Positions 1-5,651 of a DNA stretch of 8,713 bases are shown piece after piece. Source of the DNA: Elusimicrobiota bacterium. Its GTDB lineage: Bacteria > Elusimicrobiota > Elusimicrobia > F11. The translations under genes were made by a program, and so were the position numbers. Position 1 is the first letter of the stretch, and every line of letters starts with the position of its first letter. The notes below the pieces were generated by a model. That model had not been told where the DNA came from. It did no database searches and was given only the letters and a program-made list of their open reading frames with translations. The DNA lies in the NCBI GenBank assembly GCA_022709485.1, contig JAKLIS010000042.1:1-8713 (forward strand), written 5' to 3'.

Positions 1-1
1 A

Positions 2-166
2 AAGGATGAGGCGGTCGCCAAATATTCTTTGGAAGGACTTCCCAATAAAGTTCTGGCTTCGGAATATCGAACCTCGCTACCTAAAGAACGTGAATTGGTC
101 AAAGAGATTCAACGCACGCGACGCCAACTTCAACTTCGGCCTCCGCATTCACCGCAGAAAGATTAG
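2..166 (+). CDS. DUF1016/YhcG-family nuclease, C-terminal fragment (5' end outside window)
   Basis: Reading frame 2 is open from the window edge to a TAG at 164-166 and gives the last 54 residues of a protein. It contains AKYSLEGLPNKVLASEYR followed by SLPKERELVKEIQRTRRQL. This pattern (an 'aLeG...nkv.as.Y...LP.e..L..ei..tr..L' ending) is how the PDDEXK-type nuclease domain of DUF1016 (YhcG) proteins usually finishes, after which a short Pro/His/Gln tail ends the protein. The family consists of putative restriction-like nucleases often found near restriction-modification and other defence genes. The catalytic residues would lie upstream and cannot be checked here. The family call comes from recalled motif similarity, not a search. 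The ATG at 6 in another frame gives a non-protein-like sequence and is not used. Confidence 0.68.
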   Translation, partial: KDEAVAKYSLEGLPNKVLASEYRTSLPKERELVKEIQRTRRQLQLRPPHSPQKD

Positions 167-234
167 TTTTACGATAGCTCCACTGCCGTAATCGAATCAC
201 CCATGCCATCAGCAACTTGGGTGTGGATGATTAG

Positions 235-828
235 GGCCGTCCGATCGAGGGAAAGAACCATTTCAACTGGCTCAACTTATGGTCACTTTCGAAAAGGTTC
301 GCCAATAAACCCGGGCATCAATTAATCGCCGTAAAATACTTCTCTGCATTTGCGACTTGGCTCCCGGGGCCATATTTTCGGCATCGCCAATATGTGTCCG
401 CTCTAAAGTCAGCGGGCGTTACGTTTATTCAAGGGCAGTTCAAAAATAAGGACCGGTCTTGCCGACGTTGTGGGAATAATTGGGTGGGCCACGAAGAAAA
501 AGAAACCGATGTTAATATTGGGATCCATTTGTTAAATGACGCTTACAAAGATCTGTATGACCATGCTCTGGTAATGACTGCTGACTCGGATATTTCTCCC
601 GCTATTAAAATGGTGAAAGAAAATTTTCCGCAGAAGTTTATCTACATCCTGAATCCACCAAAATCAATTCAATCAGGGGAATTGATTAGAGCAGCTGGTG
701 GATTTCAATTCTCTCGTGAGATCAAAGAGGCCCACATCGGAGAGAATCTATTCCCACAGAAAATATTCGATTCATCCGGCATTCTAATTGCCGAAAGGCC
801 AAAAGAATATAATCCATTGTCGGAATAA
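235..828 (+). pseudogene. NYN/PIN-like (LabA/DUF88-type) RNase, 5' end disrupted
   Basis: From 235 to the TAA at 826-828 one frame reads as a NYN-domain protein of the LabA/DUF88 group. It shows HFNWLNLW, then VKYFSA, RHRQYVSAL, a CxxC pair (CRRC, 460-471), EEKETDVNI, and MTADSDISPAI, and ends with a typical KP..Y-like tail. The acidic residues of TDVN and DSD are two parts of the expected metal site, with TADSD replacing the usual SGDSD. The first strand with its (V/I)DGxN aspartate is missing. A TAG at 232-234 blocks the frame, and no ATG, GTG or TTG occurs in frame before the GTG at 394. Starting there would remove about 53 conserved residues. Just upstream, GVDD is in frame directly before the TAG, and MPSATWVW is encoded from an ATG at 203 in another frame. 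An indel or deletion near 215-234 is the likely lesion. A shortened protein from 394 (144 aa) remains possible but would lack part of the active site. Confidence 0.72.
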
Positions 829-835
829 CCTTTTT

Positions 836-1690
836 ATGAAAATTCTTTTCGTCACAGATCTTCACGGGGACCAAGCTAAATATCAGAAGGTATTTGAGTT
901 TGCTAAAAAACACAACGTTCAGGTCGTTGTGAACGGCGGGGATATGTTGTCTATGGAAGACGATCTTCACCGGACACAACGGGAATTCATCCTTGGTTTT
1001 CTGGATCACTACTTTGCTGAATTCGACAAAGCGGGTATTTACCATCTTGGGATTCTGGGGAACGACGATCTGGGAATTCACGATGAGTATTTTGAGCAGA
1101 CCTGCTCGAAGTTCAACCACATTGTCAATCTTGCTCAGCGGAAATTTTCCCTGGACGGTTACGAATTCCTTGGATTTAACTTGGTGGCCGATTATCCGTT
1201 TCGCTTGAAGGATCGTTGCCGGATGGACCTAAGGAATTCTCCTTTCCAGCGTCAAATGGGCCAGGAGCTTCTTTCAACTGAACAAGGCTTCCAAACCCTA
1301 AAGGATTGGTTTGGTGTCGCCATGTCAAAGCCGACGCTCGAAGATGAATTAGAAACTCTTCCAAAGCCGGATGACATGGAGAAAACGGTGTATGTCATCC
1401 ATATGCCGCCGGCCTTTGTGAGTCTGGATGTGTGTTGGTCCTGCGAAAAGGTTGGATCCGAAGCCATCTATAAATTCATTGATAAGAACCAACCACTCTT
1501 AACTTTGCACGGACATATTCATGAATCTCCCGCGCGCACTGGCGTTTGGCAAGCCCGCATTGGCAACACGGTCAGCGTTCAGCCCGGCCAATTAAAAGAA
1601 GGGGTGGTCAGTTGCGTTTTAATCGATCTCGATCAATTGAAGATGGAAAAATTGGAATATCCTCTTTCAATGGAAGGGATCGTTACCTAA
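836..1690 (+). CDS. Calcineurin-like metallophosphoesterase
   Basis: This 284-residue protein carries the metallophosphoesterase motif series: TDLHG with D8 and H10, GGD with D36, GND with N76, an IHMPP histidine (H189), and HGHIHE with H227 and H229. It should bind two metal ions and hydrolyse a phosphomonoester or phosphodiester; the substrate is unknown. The usual GNH(D/E) motif is GNDD, as in some other phosphoesterases that have GN-x-D. A stretch with GSEAIYKFI, the GHIHESP block and a closing GNTVSVQPGQ matches single-domain cytoplasmic members with no signal peptide. I prefer the ATG at 836 because MKILFVTDLHG is the standard N-terminus. An upstream start at 788 would add 16 unrelated residues and overlap the NYN gene. 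No Shine-Dalgarno is visible. The start lies 7 bases after the NYN frame, so coupled translation is likely. The stop codon sits in an inverted repeat. Confidence 0.88.
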   Translation: MKILFVTDLHGDQAKYQKVFEFAKKHNVQVVVNGGDMLSMEDDLHRTQREFILGFLDHYFAEFDKAGIYHLGILGNDDLGIHDEYFEQTCSKFNHIVNLAQRKFSLDGYEFLGFNLVADYPFRLKDRCRMDLRNSPFQRQMGQELLSTEQGFQTLKDWFGVAMSKPTLEDELETLPKPDDMEKTVYVIHMPPAFVSLDVCWSCEKVGSEAIYKFIDKNQPLLTLHGHIHESPARTGVWQARIGNTVSVQPGQLKEGVVSCVLIDLDQLKMEKLEYPLSMEGIVT

Positions 1691-1724
1691 CAACTACGGC
1701 CACCTTAATGTGTTAGGTAACGAT
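1679..1724. repeat. Perfect 14-bp inverted repeat with 18-nt loop at the phosphoesterase stop codon
   Basis: The arms ATCGTTACCTAACA (1679-1692) and TGTTAGGTAACGAT (1711-1724) are exact reverse complements. The TAA stop of the phosphoesterase (1688-1690) lies in the left arm. No T-run follows, so it is not a standard intrinsic terminator, though as RNA it would form a stable hairpin that could protect or end the transcript. The arms also contain ACCTAAC and GTTAGGT, which match the integron attC outer-box consensus, but the whole element is too short for a normal attC. It could also be a remnant of a mobile-element end. Confidence 0.7.
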
Positions 1725-1807
1725 TCCGATGGCTGTTGACAGGAATGTATCGCGCAGGGCCCCTAGAAATCGGCGTCGGAACTTAATATAAATGGAGTGA
1801 AATTTTT

Positions 1808-1878
1808 GCGGGTGTAGTTCAGTGGTAGAATGAAAGCTTCCCAAGCTTTAGATGTGGGTTCGATTCCCATCACCCGCT
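1808..1878 (+). tRNA. tRNA-Gly (anticodon CCC)
   Basis: The 71-nt sequence folds as a full cloverleaf. The acceptor stem GCGGGTG/CACCCGC is perfect over 7 bp. The D-stem is GTTC/GAAT with a GG-containing loop. The anticodon stem AAAGC/GCTTT closes the loop TTCCCAA, giving anticodon CCC at 1840-1842. The T-arm is GTGGG-TTCGATT-CCCAT. The discriminator base is T, and the 3' CCA is not encoded (the next bases are TAA), so it must be added by a CCA-adding enzyme. The anticodon reads GGG glycine codons. It is followed by the coiled-coil membrane protein gene on the same strand. Confidence 0.96.
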
Positions 1879-1915
1879 TAAATTGTTGGGAACTTTGGTC
1901 AAAGAGGGAAATTAA

Positions 1916-2626
1916 ATGTCTAATTTTAATCTGGAAGTTATCTTGGCTGACAACCTGTTAAGTTTGGGGTTCGGCATTTTGATTTTCGCCTCGATTGCCG
2001 GCGTCGTTGCTTTTGTCAAATATCTGACGTTTAAAGGGGAACCTGACGAATTCGCTATCCCCGAAGAAGATAAGGAAGAGGAATTCGAAGCTCCCAAGAA
2101 AAATCCCGCTTCCGAACCATTAAACAATCCGGCGCGTCCCACCGTTCAAACAGATCCCCTTCCTGAAATGCCGGCCCCCCGAAACGGGACCCAAGACCAG
2201 GATAAAACCGAAATTCTTTCCCGTGAAGAAGCGGAAGTGAGATCGGGGCTTGATTTGGCTTTAACACAGGTATCCAGCCTGGCCAGGAAGATGGGGGATG
2301 TTGAAGACAAAATTAAAACCCTTGAGAAAGCCATGGATAACCGTATAGAACCCAATGAATTAAAAGAAATGCCGGCCACTCCCGCGGATTTTGCCACAAA
2401 ATTATTAAAGTTGGCGGAACACGTGATTATTCTTGAACGCGAAGTGGCGTCTCTTAGAAAAAAGAAGCCGGCCGCGCCGGCCAAAGAAACCGTTATCGTG
2501 GAAAATGGCCAGCCGGTGGAAAAACCCACTGAAAAAGAAGAAGTGAAAATTGAAGCGCCGGCCCCCAAAGCCGACCCCGACGCCACCATGAGAGACACCT
2601 CAAAGCCTCCCATCATGCCTTTATGA
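1916..2626 (+). CDS. Single-span membrane protein with cytoplasmic coiled coil, function unknown
   Basis: I do not recognise a named family for this 236-residue protein. Residues about 14-34 (LLSLGFGILIFASIAGVVAF) form one hydrophobic membrane segment followed by a lysine and an acidic stretch rich in Glu/Asp (about 41-60). A Pro/Asn/Thr-rich linker follows, then helical segments with heptad character at about 108-145 and 163-183 (ending LEREVASLRKKK), consistent with a coiled coil. The C-terminal tail is Pro/Ala/Lys/Glu-rich and disordered in character. The start has a good ribosome binding site, AGAGGG at 1903-1908, 7 bases before the ATG. The last codons overlap the next gene by ATGA (2623-2626), which implies translational coupling and perhaps a shared complex. 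It lies 37 bases after the tRNA. The topology, with the long part cytoplasmic or periplasmic, cannot be decided from sequence alone. Confidence 0.8.
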   Translation: MSNFNLEVILADNLLSLGFGILIFASIAGVVAFVKYLTFKGEPDEFAIPEEDKEEEFEAPKKNPASEPLNNPARPTVQTDPLPEMPAPRNGTQDQDKTEILSREEAEVRSGLDLALTQVSSLARKMGDVEDKIKTLEKAMDNRIEPNELKEMPATPADFATKLLKLAEHVIILEREVASLRKKKPAAPAKETVIVENGQPVEKPTEKEEVKIEAPAPKADPDATMRDTSKPPIMPL

Positions 2627-3216
2627 CAAAAAAATATTGGGCCGCCCTCGCCATTTTCTGTTTTACCATCGCCTTGGGTTCAGCCGTATTTCTCTATCAA
2701 AGCCTAAAGAACAAGACCGGCAATGAGGTTCCGCTCAAGAAAGTGGTGACGGAAAAAAGCACCAGGGAAGAAAAAAAGACAGCCGAAAAATTCGAAGTGG
2801 TTAATTCCACCGACACCGTTAAAACGCCTTCGGCGACAGAAATCTCCAAAACGGCGGCGTTAAAGACCGCCGAACCGGACAAACCCAAACCCGCGGCCAA
2901 AAATAGTTCCTCCCAGACCTCTCCCCTCAAGAAAGAAGCGGTTTCTTATAAGGTGACCAGCGGCCTTCGAAACATCGGTTTTTCATATCACAACATGAAA
3001 GCCAAAGAAGTGTTTATCACCGGATCATTCAACGACTGGTCCAAACAAGCTCTCTATAACAAAGGGAAAATTTGGGCGGCGAGCGTTCAGTTGGCCCCCG
3101 GGACCTACCAATATCAATTCATCGTAGACGGAAAAAAAATTCCGGATCCCAATAACAAAAAAATTTCCAGCGAAGGAAAATCCATCCTGACGGTTAAACC
3201 GTTGGGATCCAAATAA
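2623..3216 (+). CDS. Membrane-anchored protein with C-terminal CBM48/AMPK-type glycogen-binding-like domain
   Basis: This 197-residue protein starts with a basic MTKK and a hydrophobic segment (about 6-26). It has no lipobox cysteine, so it is an uncleaved anchor or an ordinary signal peptide. A Lys/Thr/Ser/Pro-rich linker of about 80 residues follows. Residues about 112-195 look like the early-Ig-like carbohydrate-binding fold of CBM48, isoamylase N-domains and AMPK beta subunits: VFITGSFNDW (130-139), a Trp at 151, LAPGTYQYQFIVDG (157-170), then PDPNN (174-178). In that family the NDW and the Y-Y-F-VDG turn are hallmark features, and true carbohydrate binders use surface tryptophans. Here W139 and W151 are present, but binding itself is inferred. 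No catalytic domain is attached. The gene overlaps the preceding one by four bases, and the TonB-receptor gene follows after 12 bases. The protein probably acts at the cell envelope. Confidence 0.82.
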   Translation: MTKKYWAALAIFCFTIALGSAVFLYQSLKNKTGNEVPLKKVVTEKSTREEKKTAEKFEVVNSTDTVKTPSATEISKTAALKTAEPDKPKPAAKNSSSQTSPLKKEAVSYKVTSGLRNIGFSYHNMKAKEVFITGSFNDWSKQALYNKGKIWAASVQLAPGTYQYQFIVDGKKIPDPNNKKISSEGKSILTVKPLGSK

Positions 3217-3228
3217 CTGCCCTAACGA

Positions 3229-5091
3229 ATGAAATTCACAAAATCTGATCACGCCCTCATTCTTTCTATTTTCATTTTTCTGGGTCCTTCTTTATCCTCT
3301 GTTTTGAGCGCCCCCTCCGTCCCCACCGACGTCACTATTTTGAGTCGGAAAGATTTCATCGGCCATAATTTTTACTCCGTCGCCGACGCGCTGGAATATC
3401 TCACCTCCTTAAACTTTCAAAAGGAAGGCGCCCGGGGGTCTAAAACCACAGCCAAAATGCGGGGGCGGTCTTCCGATTCACACACGCTTGTCTTATTGGA
3501 CGGCCGAATCTTGAACAGAGACTCTGACGGAGAAGTCAATTTGTCGCTCGTCCCCATCAACATTGTCGAACGAATCGAGATCACGAGAGGCGGATCTTCC
3601 TCCGCCTACGGAGCGGAAGCCCTGGGCGGCGCCATTCACATTGTCACCGGCCGCCCCCACGCGGAGGGCCTTCTGGTGGATCTTGAAACCGCGGTGGGCC
3701 GCGGCGGAGTTAAAAATTCAATGGGCCGGTTTTTGGGGCGATCCAATTGGGGAGATATCACCTATCTCCCCAGCAAAGAAGTCTCAGGGGGTTTTCAAGA
3801 TTTGAACGAAACGGAAGCCACCACAAATTTTGGGAAATTGACCCGCTCATTCAACGGGAAAGGGTATTGGGGAGCGGAATATTTTTTTCAAGAATCTGAA
3901 GCCGGGATAACCAATGGAACCCCCGTTCCTTTCGAGGAGTGGGACCGCCATAAAGAAAAAGCGCCCTCCACCTTTCTTCAGGAGCAGCACAAAGAATCCC
4001 AATTCGCCAAAATATCCCTGGGATCTCCGATGATAAGAGGGGGGACTTTTTACTTAGACGCCGCCCAAAGCTGGGGGGATCAAGAACTCAAAAACAGCTT
4101 AACCGGTTTTGTTTTGTCCGATCGGAAAAATAAAGTCCAGACATTTGACCTCAAGTATCGAAAGAAAGGCTTTGAGGCGGGAGGGGCCCATTTCGCGTCA
4201 ACGGATGAACGAAGGGGCGAAACCCGCAGAAGAAAATTTCAAAGCGGCTTTTATCTTTTAAACAAATGGGACAGTAAAAAATGGGTTTTTCAGCCTTCCT
4301 TCCGAGTCGATAACATGTCCACGGCTGAAACGGAATATAATCCGCGGCTGGTCGTCATTAGAAATTTTGAAGCAGACTGGACCATTTCGGGATCGGCTCA
4401 AACCAGTTTTCGGTCGCCCAGTTTTGAAGAACTTTATTTTTCCACGGACAACTCTCATAATCCCAATTTAAATTCAGAAAAACTGGCCTCTTATGATTTG
4501 GGGTTTTCATTTCATCCCGGCGACAAATTCAAATTGGGCTCCACGGCTTTTTTCCAAGAATTAAAAAAGGGAATTCTAATGGATCCCGCCGGCCAGAGAC
4601 TCGAAAACAAGGGGAAAGAAGAATCCGCCGGGGCCGAAACGGAAATGGAATTTCACGCCGGTGAAAAAGAGGGATTATTCAAAATCTCCGCTCTCCTCAA
4701 TTGGACCTATCAACGATCTATTCGATCCAGCGGAAACGGGGGCGGATTTGTTCCCACGCAAATGACTCCGAGAAATCTCGTCAATTTTAAATTGATTCAT
4801 CACATGCCCCGCAAAACAACATTAATAAACGAGCTGCGCTATAAATCTTGGGCTTATCAATACGACGACAATCAAGGAGCGCGCCTTCCCAGCTATTATG
4901 TTTGGAATTTTCGCTATCAAAAAAGAATTCTGGCCGCCCACGTTCACTTTGCCGTGGAAAATATTTTAGGCCGGCGTTACGCCGACGACGTTGTTTATTT
5001 CACAAATGATTCCGGCGTCTCTTCATCGGCGATGGTTCCTCAAAGCGCCCAAACTTTTTGGGCGGGAATTTCGATCGAATTCATCAATTAA
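3229..5091 (+). CDS. TonB-dependent outer-membrane receptor (BtuB-like)
   Basis: This 620-residue protein has a signal peptide (about 1-28, ending LSSVLSA). The plug domain covers about 33-140 and shows LLDGR (89-93) and ERIEITRGGSSSAYGAEALGGAIHIVT in two blocks (114-140), the usual end of the plug. The rest is a beta barrel with the conserved SPSFEELY (396-403) and NPNLNSEKL region. Near the end is VENILGRRYAD, a typical last-strands motif. Receptors of this size and plug type import cobalamin, siderophores or small sugars using TonB energy; the ligand here is unknown. Two details stand out. There is almost no sequence between the predicted signal cleavage site and the plug, so an ordinary TonB box is not obvious. 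The protein also ends in ISIEFIN, not in an aromatic residue. No strong ribosome binding site is seen, and the start codon lies 12 bases after the previous stop, so it is probably in the same transcript. Confidence 0.93.
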   Translation: MKFTKSDHALILSIFIFLGPSLSSVLSAPSVPTDVTILSRKDFIGHNFYSVADALEYLTSLNFQKEGARGSKTTAKMRGRSSDSHTLVLLDGRILNRDSDGEVNLSLVPINIVERIEITRGGSSSAYGAEALGGAIHIVTGRPHAEGLLVDLETAVGRGGVKNSMGRFLGRSNWGDITYLPSKEVSGGFQDLNETEATTNFGKLTRSFNGKGYWGAEYFFQESEAGITNGTPVPFEEWDRHKEKAPSTFLQEQHKESQFAKISLGSPMIRGGTFYLDAAQSWGDQELKNSLTGFVLSDRKNKVQTFDLKYRKKGFEAGGAHFASTDERRGETRRRKFQSGFYLLNKWDSKKWVFQPSFRVDNMSTAETEYNPRLVVIRNFEADWTISGSAQTSFRSPSFEELYFSTDNSHNPNLNSEKLASYDLGFSFHPGDKFKLGSTAFFQELKKGILMDPAGQRLENKGKEESAGAETEMEFHAGEKEGLFKISALLNWTYQRSIRSSGNGGGFVPTQMTPRNLVNFKLIHHMPRKTTLINELRYKSWAYQYDDNQGARLPSYYVWNFRYQKRILAAHVHFAVENILGRRYADDVVYFTNDSGVSSSAMVPQSAQTFWAGISIEFIN

Positions 5092-5102
5092 CCGATAATT
5101 TC

Positions 5103-5131
5103 TTGACACTCCAATTTAAAAGTCATACTTT
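5103..5131 (+). promoter_or_regulatory. Probable sigma-70-type promoter of the polyamine operon
   Basis: A consensus -35 hexamer TTGACA lies at 5103-5108. The best -10 candidates are CATACT (5124-5129, spacer 15) or TACTTT (5126-5131, spacer 17); neither is perfect. It lies just after the receptor stop codon and gives a leader of roughly 30 nt before the speD start. Together with the terminator at 8089-8129 it would define a three-gene transcription unit. Confidence 0.45.
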
Positions 5132-5133
5132 TA
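5117..5133. promoter_or_regulatory. 17-nt palindrome over the speD -10 region (candidate operator)
   Basis: TAAAAGT (5117-5123) and ACTTTTA (5127-5133) are perfect reverse complements around a 3-nt centre, CAT. The site covers the -10 region of the proposed promoter, where a repressor would block RNA polymerase. The AT-rich composition makes a chance palindrome possible, and no regulator gene in the window is an obvious partner. Confidence 0.4.
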
Positions 5134-5155
5134 TCGTCTGAAATTTCGAGAAATT

Positions 5156-5162
5156 GGAGGGG
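5156..5162 (+). promoter_or_regulatory. Strong Shine-Dalgarno that fixes a TTG start for speD
   Basis: GGAGGGG lies a few bases before TTG at 5166. An in-frame TTG at 5154 would begin upstream of and overlap this site, so 5166 is the preferred start. The residue numbering of the resulting enzyme supports this choice. Confidence 0.7.
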
Positions 5163-5165
5163 ATT

Positions 5166-5618
5166 TTGAAAACTCTGGGCCGTCATTTGCTCGTCGAATT
5201 GTACGATTGCAACCCCAAAATAATCGGCGATGCCCGGAAAATCGAAGAAGCCATGGTGGGAGCGGCCAAAGCCTCCAAAGCCACCATCGTCGACGTTCTC
5301 TTCCACAATTTCAATCCCAACGGCATCTCCGGCGTCATCGTCATTCAGGAGTCTCACCTCGCCATCCACACCTGGCCGGAATTTAATTTTGCCTCGATTG
5401 ATATTTTTACCTGCGGCACTTCCGTGGATCCGTGGAAGGCGTATGAATATCTTGTCTCCCGATTCGGCGCCGGAAATGTGAGCGCCGTTGAAATGAGAAG
5501 AGGAATGATCGTGGATAAATCCAAAGTTGTTCCGAAAATGATTTCTAAACCAAAAATCGGCCGGAGGGCCCCGATGATCCCCCAGGAAGCCTTGTTGGCC
5601 TCAGTTTCTGAAAAATAA
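5166..5618 (+). CDS. speD: S-adenosylmethionine decarboxylase proenzyme
   Basis: This is a pyruvoyl enzyme that cleaves itself and then decarboxylates AdoMet, giving the aminopropyl donor for polyamine synthesis. The 150-residue protein is of the short prokaryotic class (as in Thermotoga and Bacillus). The self-cleavage site is IQESHLAIHTWPEF: cleavage falls between E62 and S63, and S63 becomes the pyruvoyl group. With the TTG start, S55, S63, H68 and C83 coincide with the functional residues I recall for the Thermotoga maritima enzyme. LGRHLLVEL is the usual N-terminus, and AVEMRRGM is near the usual end. A lysine-rich tail of about 25 residues (KVVPKMISKPKIGRR and onward) extends past the core. 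It is the first gene of the polyamine operon, and the aminopropyltransferase follows after 33 bases. Confidence 0.96.
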   Translation: MKTLGRHLLVELYDCNPKIIGDARKIEEAMVGAAKASKATIVDVLFHNFNPNGISGVIVIQESHLAIHTWPEFNFASIDIFTCGTSVDPWKAYEYLVSRFGAGNVSAVEMRRGMIVDKSKVVPKMISKPKIGRRAPMIPQEALLASVSEK

Positions 5619-5651
5619 TTTCCTCACGCCGTTTTTTCCTTTCCAAAAAAA

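Noticed and set aside
788..835. Upstream start giving 16 more residues to the metallophosphoesterase
   Set aside because: The extra residues overlap the NYN gene and precede the typical MKILFVTDLHG N-terminus.
722..1120. Long open frames on the minus strand here and at 2146-2616, 6612-6959, 7335-7625 and 8202-8627
   Set aside because: Each lies opposite a well-supported + strand gene, has no recognisable motif, and shows a composition expected from reading a coding gene backwards.
1679..1724. Calling the inverted repeat a true integron attC site
   Set aside because: The boxes are only 20 nt apart, leaving no room for the inner L boxes, and pairing extends beyond the outer boxes.
1736..1769. 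TTGACA at 1736-1741 as a promoter for the tRNA
   Set aside because: No -10 hexamer lies at 15-19 bases; TAGAAA at 1764-1769 would need a 22-base spacer. TAATAT at 1784-1789 has no matching -35.
1808..1878. tRNA-Gly as an integration site for the left-hand accessory genes
   Set aside because: Islands normally attach to the 3' end of a tRNA, which here faces right, away from those genes, and I found no second copy of the tRNA 3' end in the window.
3563..3805. Overlapping + strand frames inside the receptor, the phosphoesterase, speD and the decarboxylase genes
   Set aside because: They are out-of-frame shadows with low-complexity Pro/Arg/Ser-rich translations and no ribosome binding sites or motifs.
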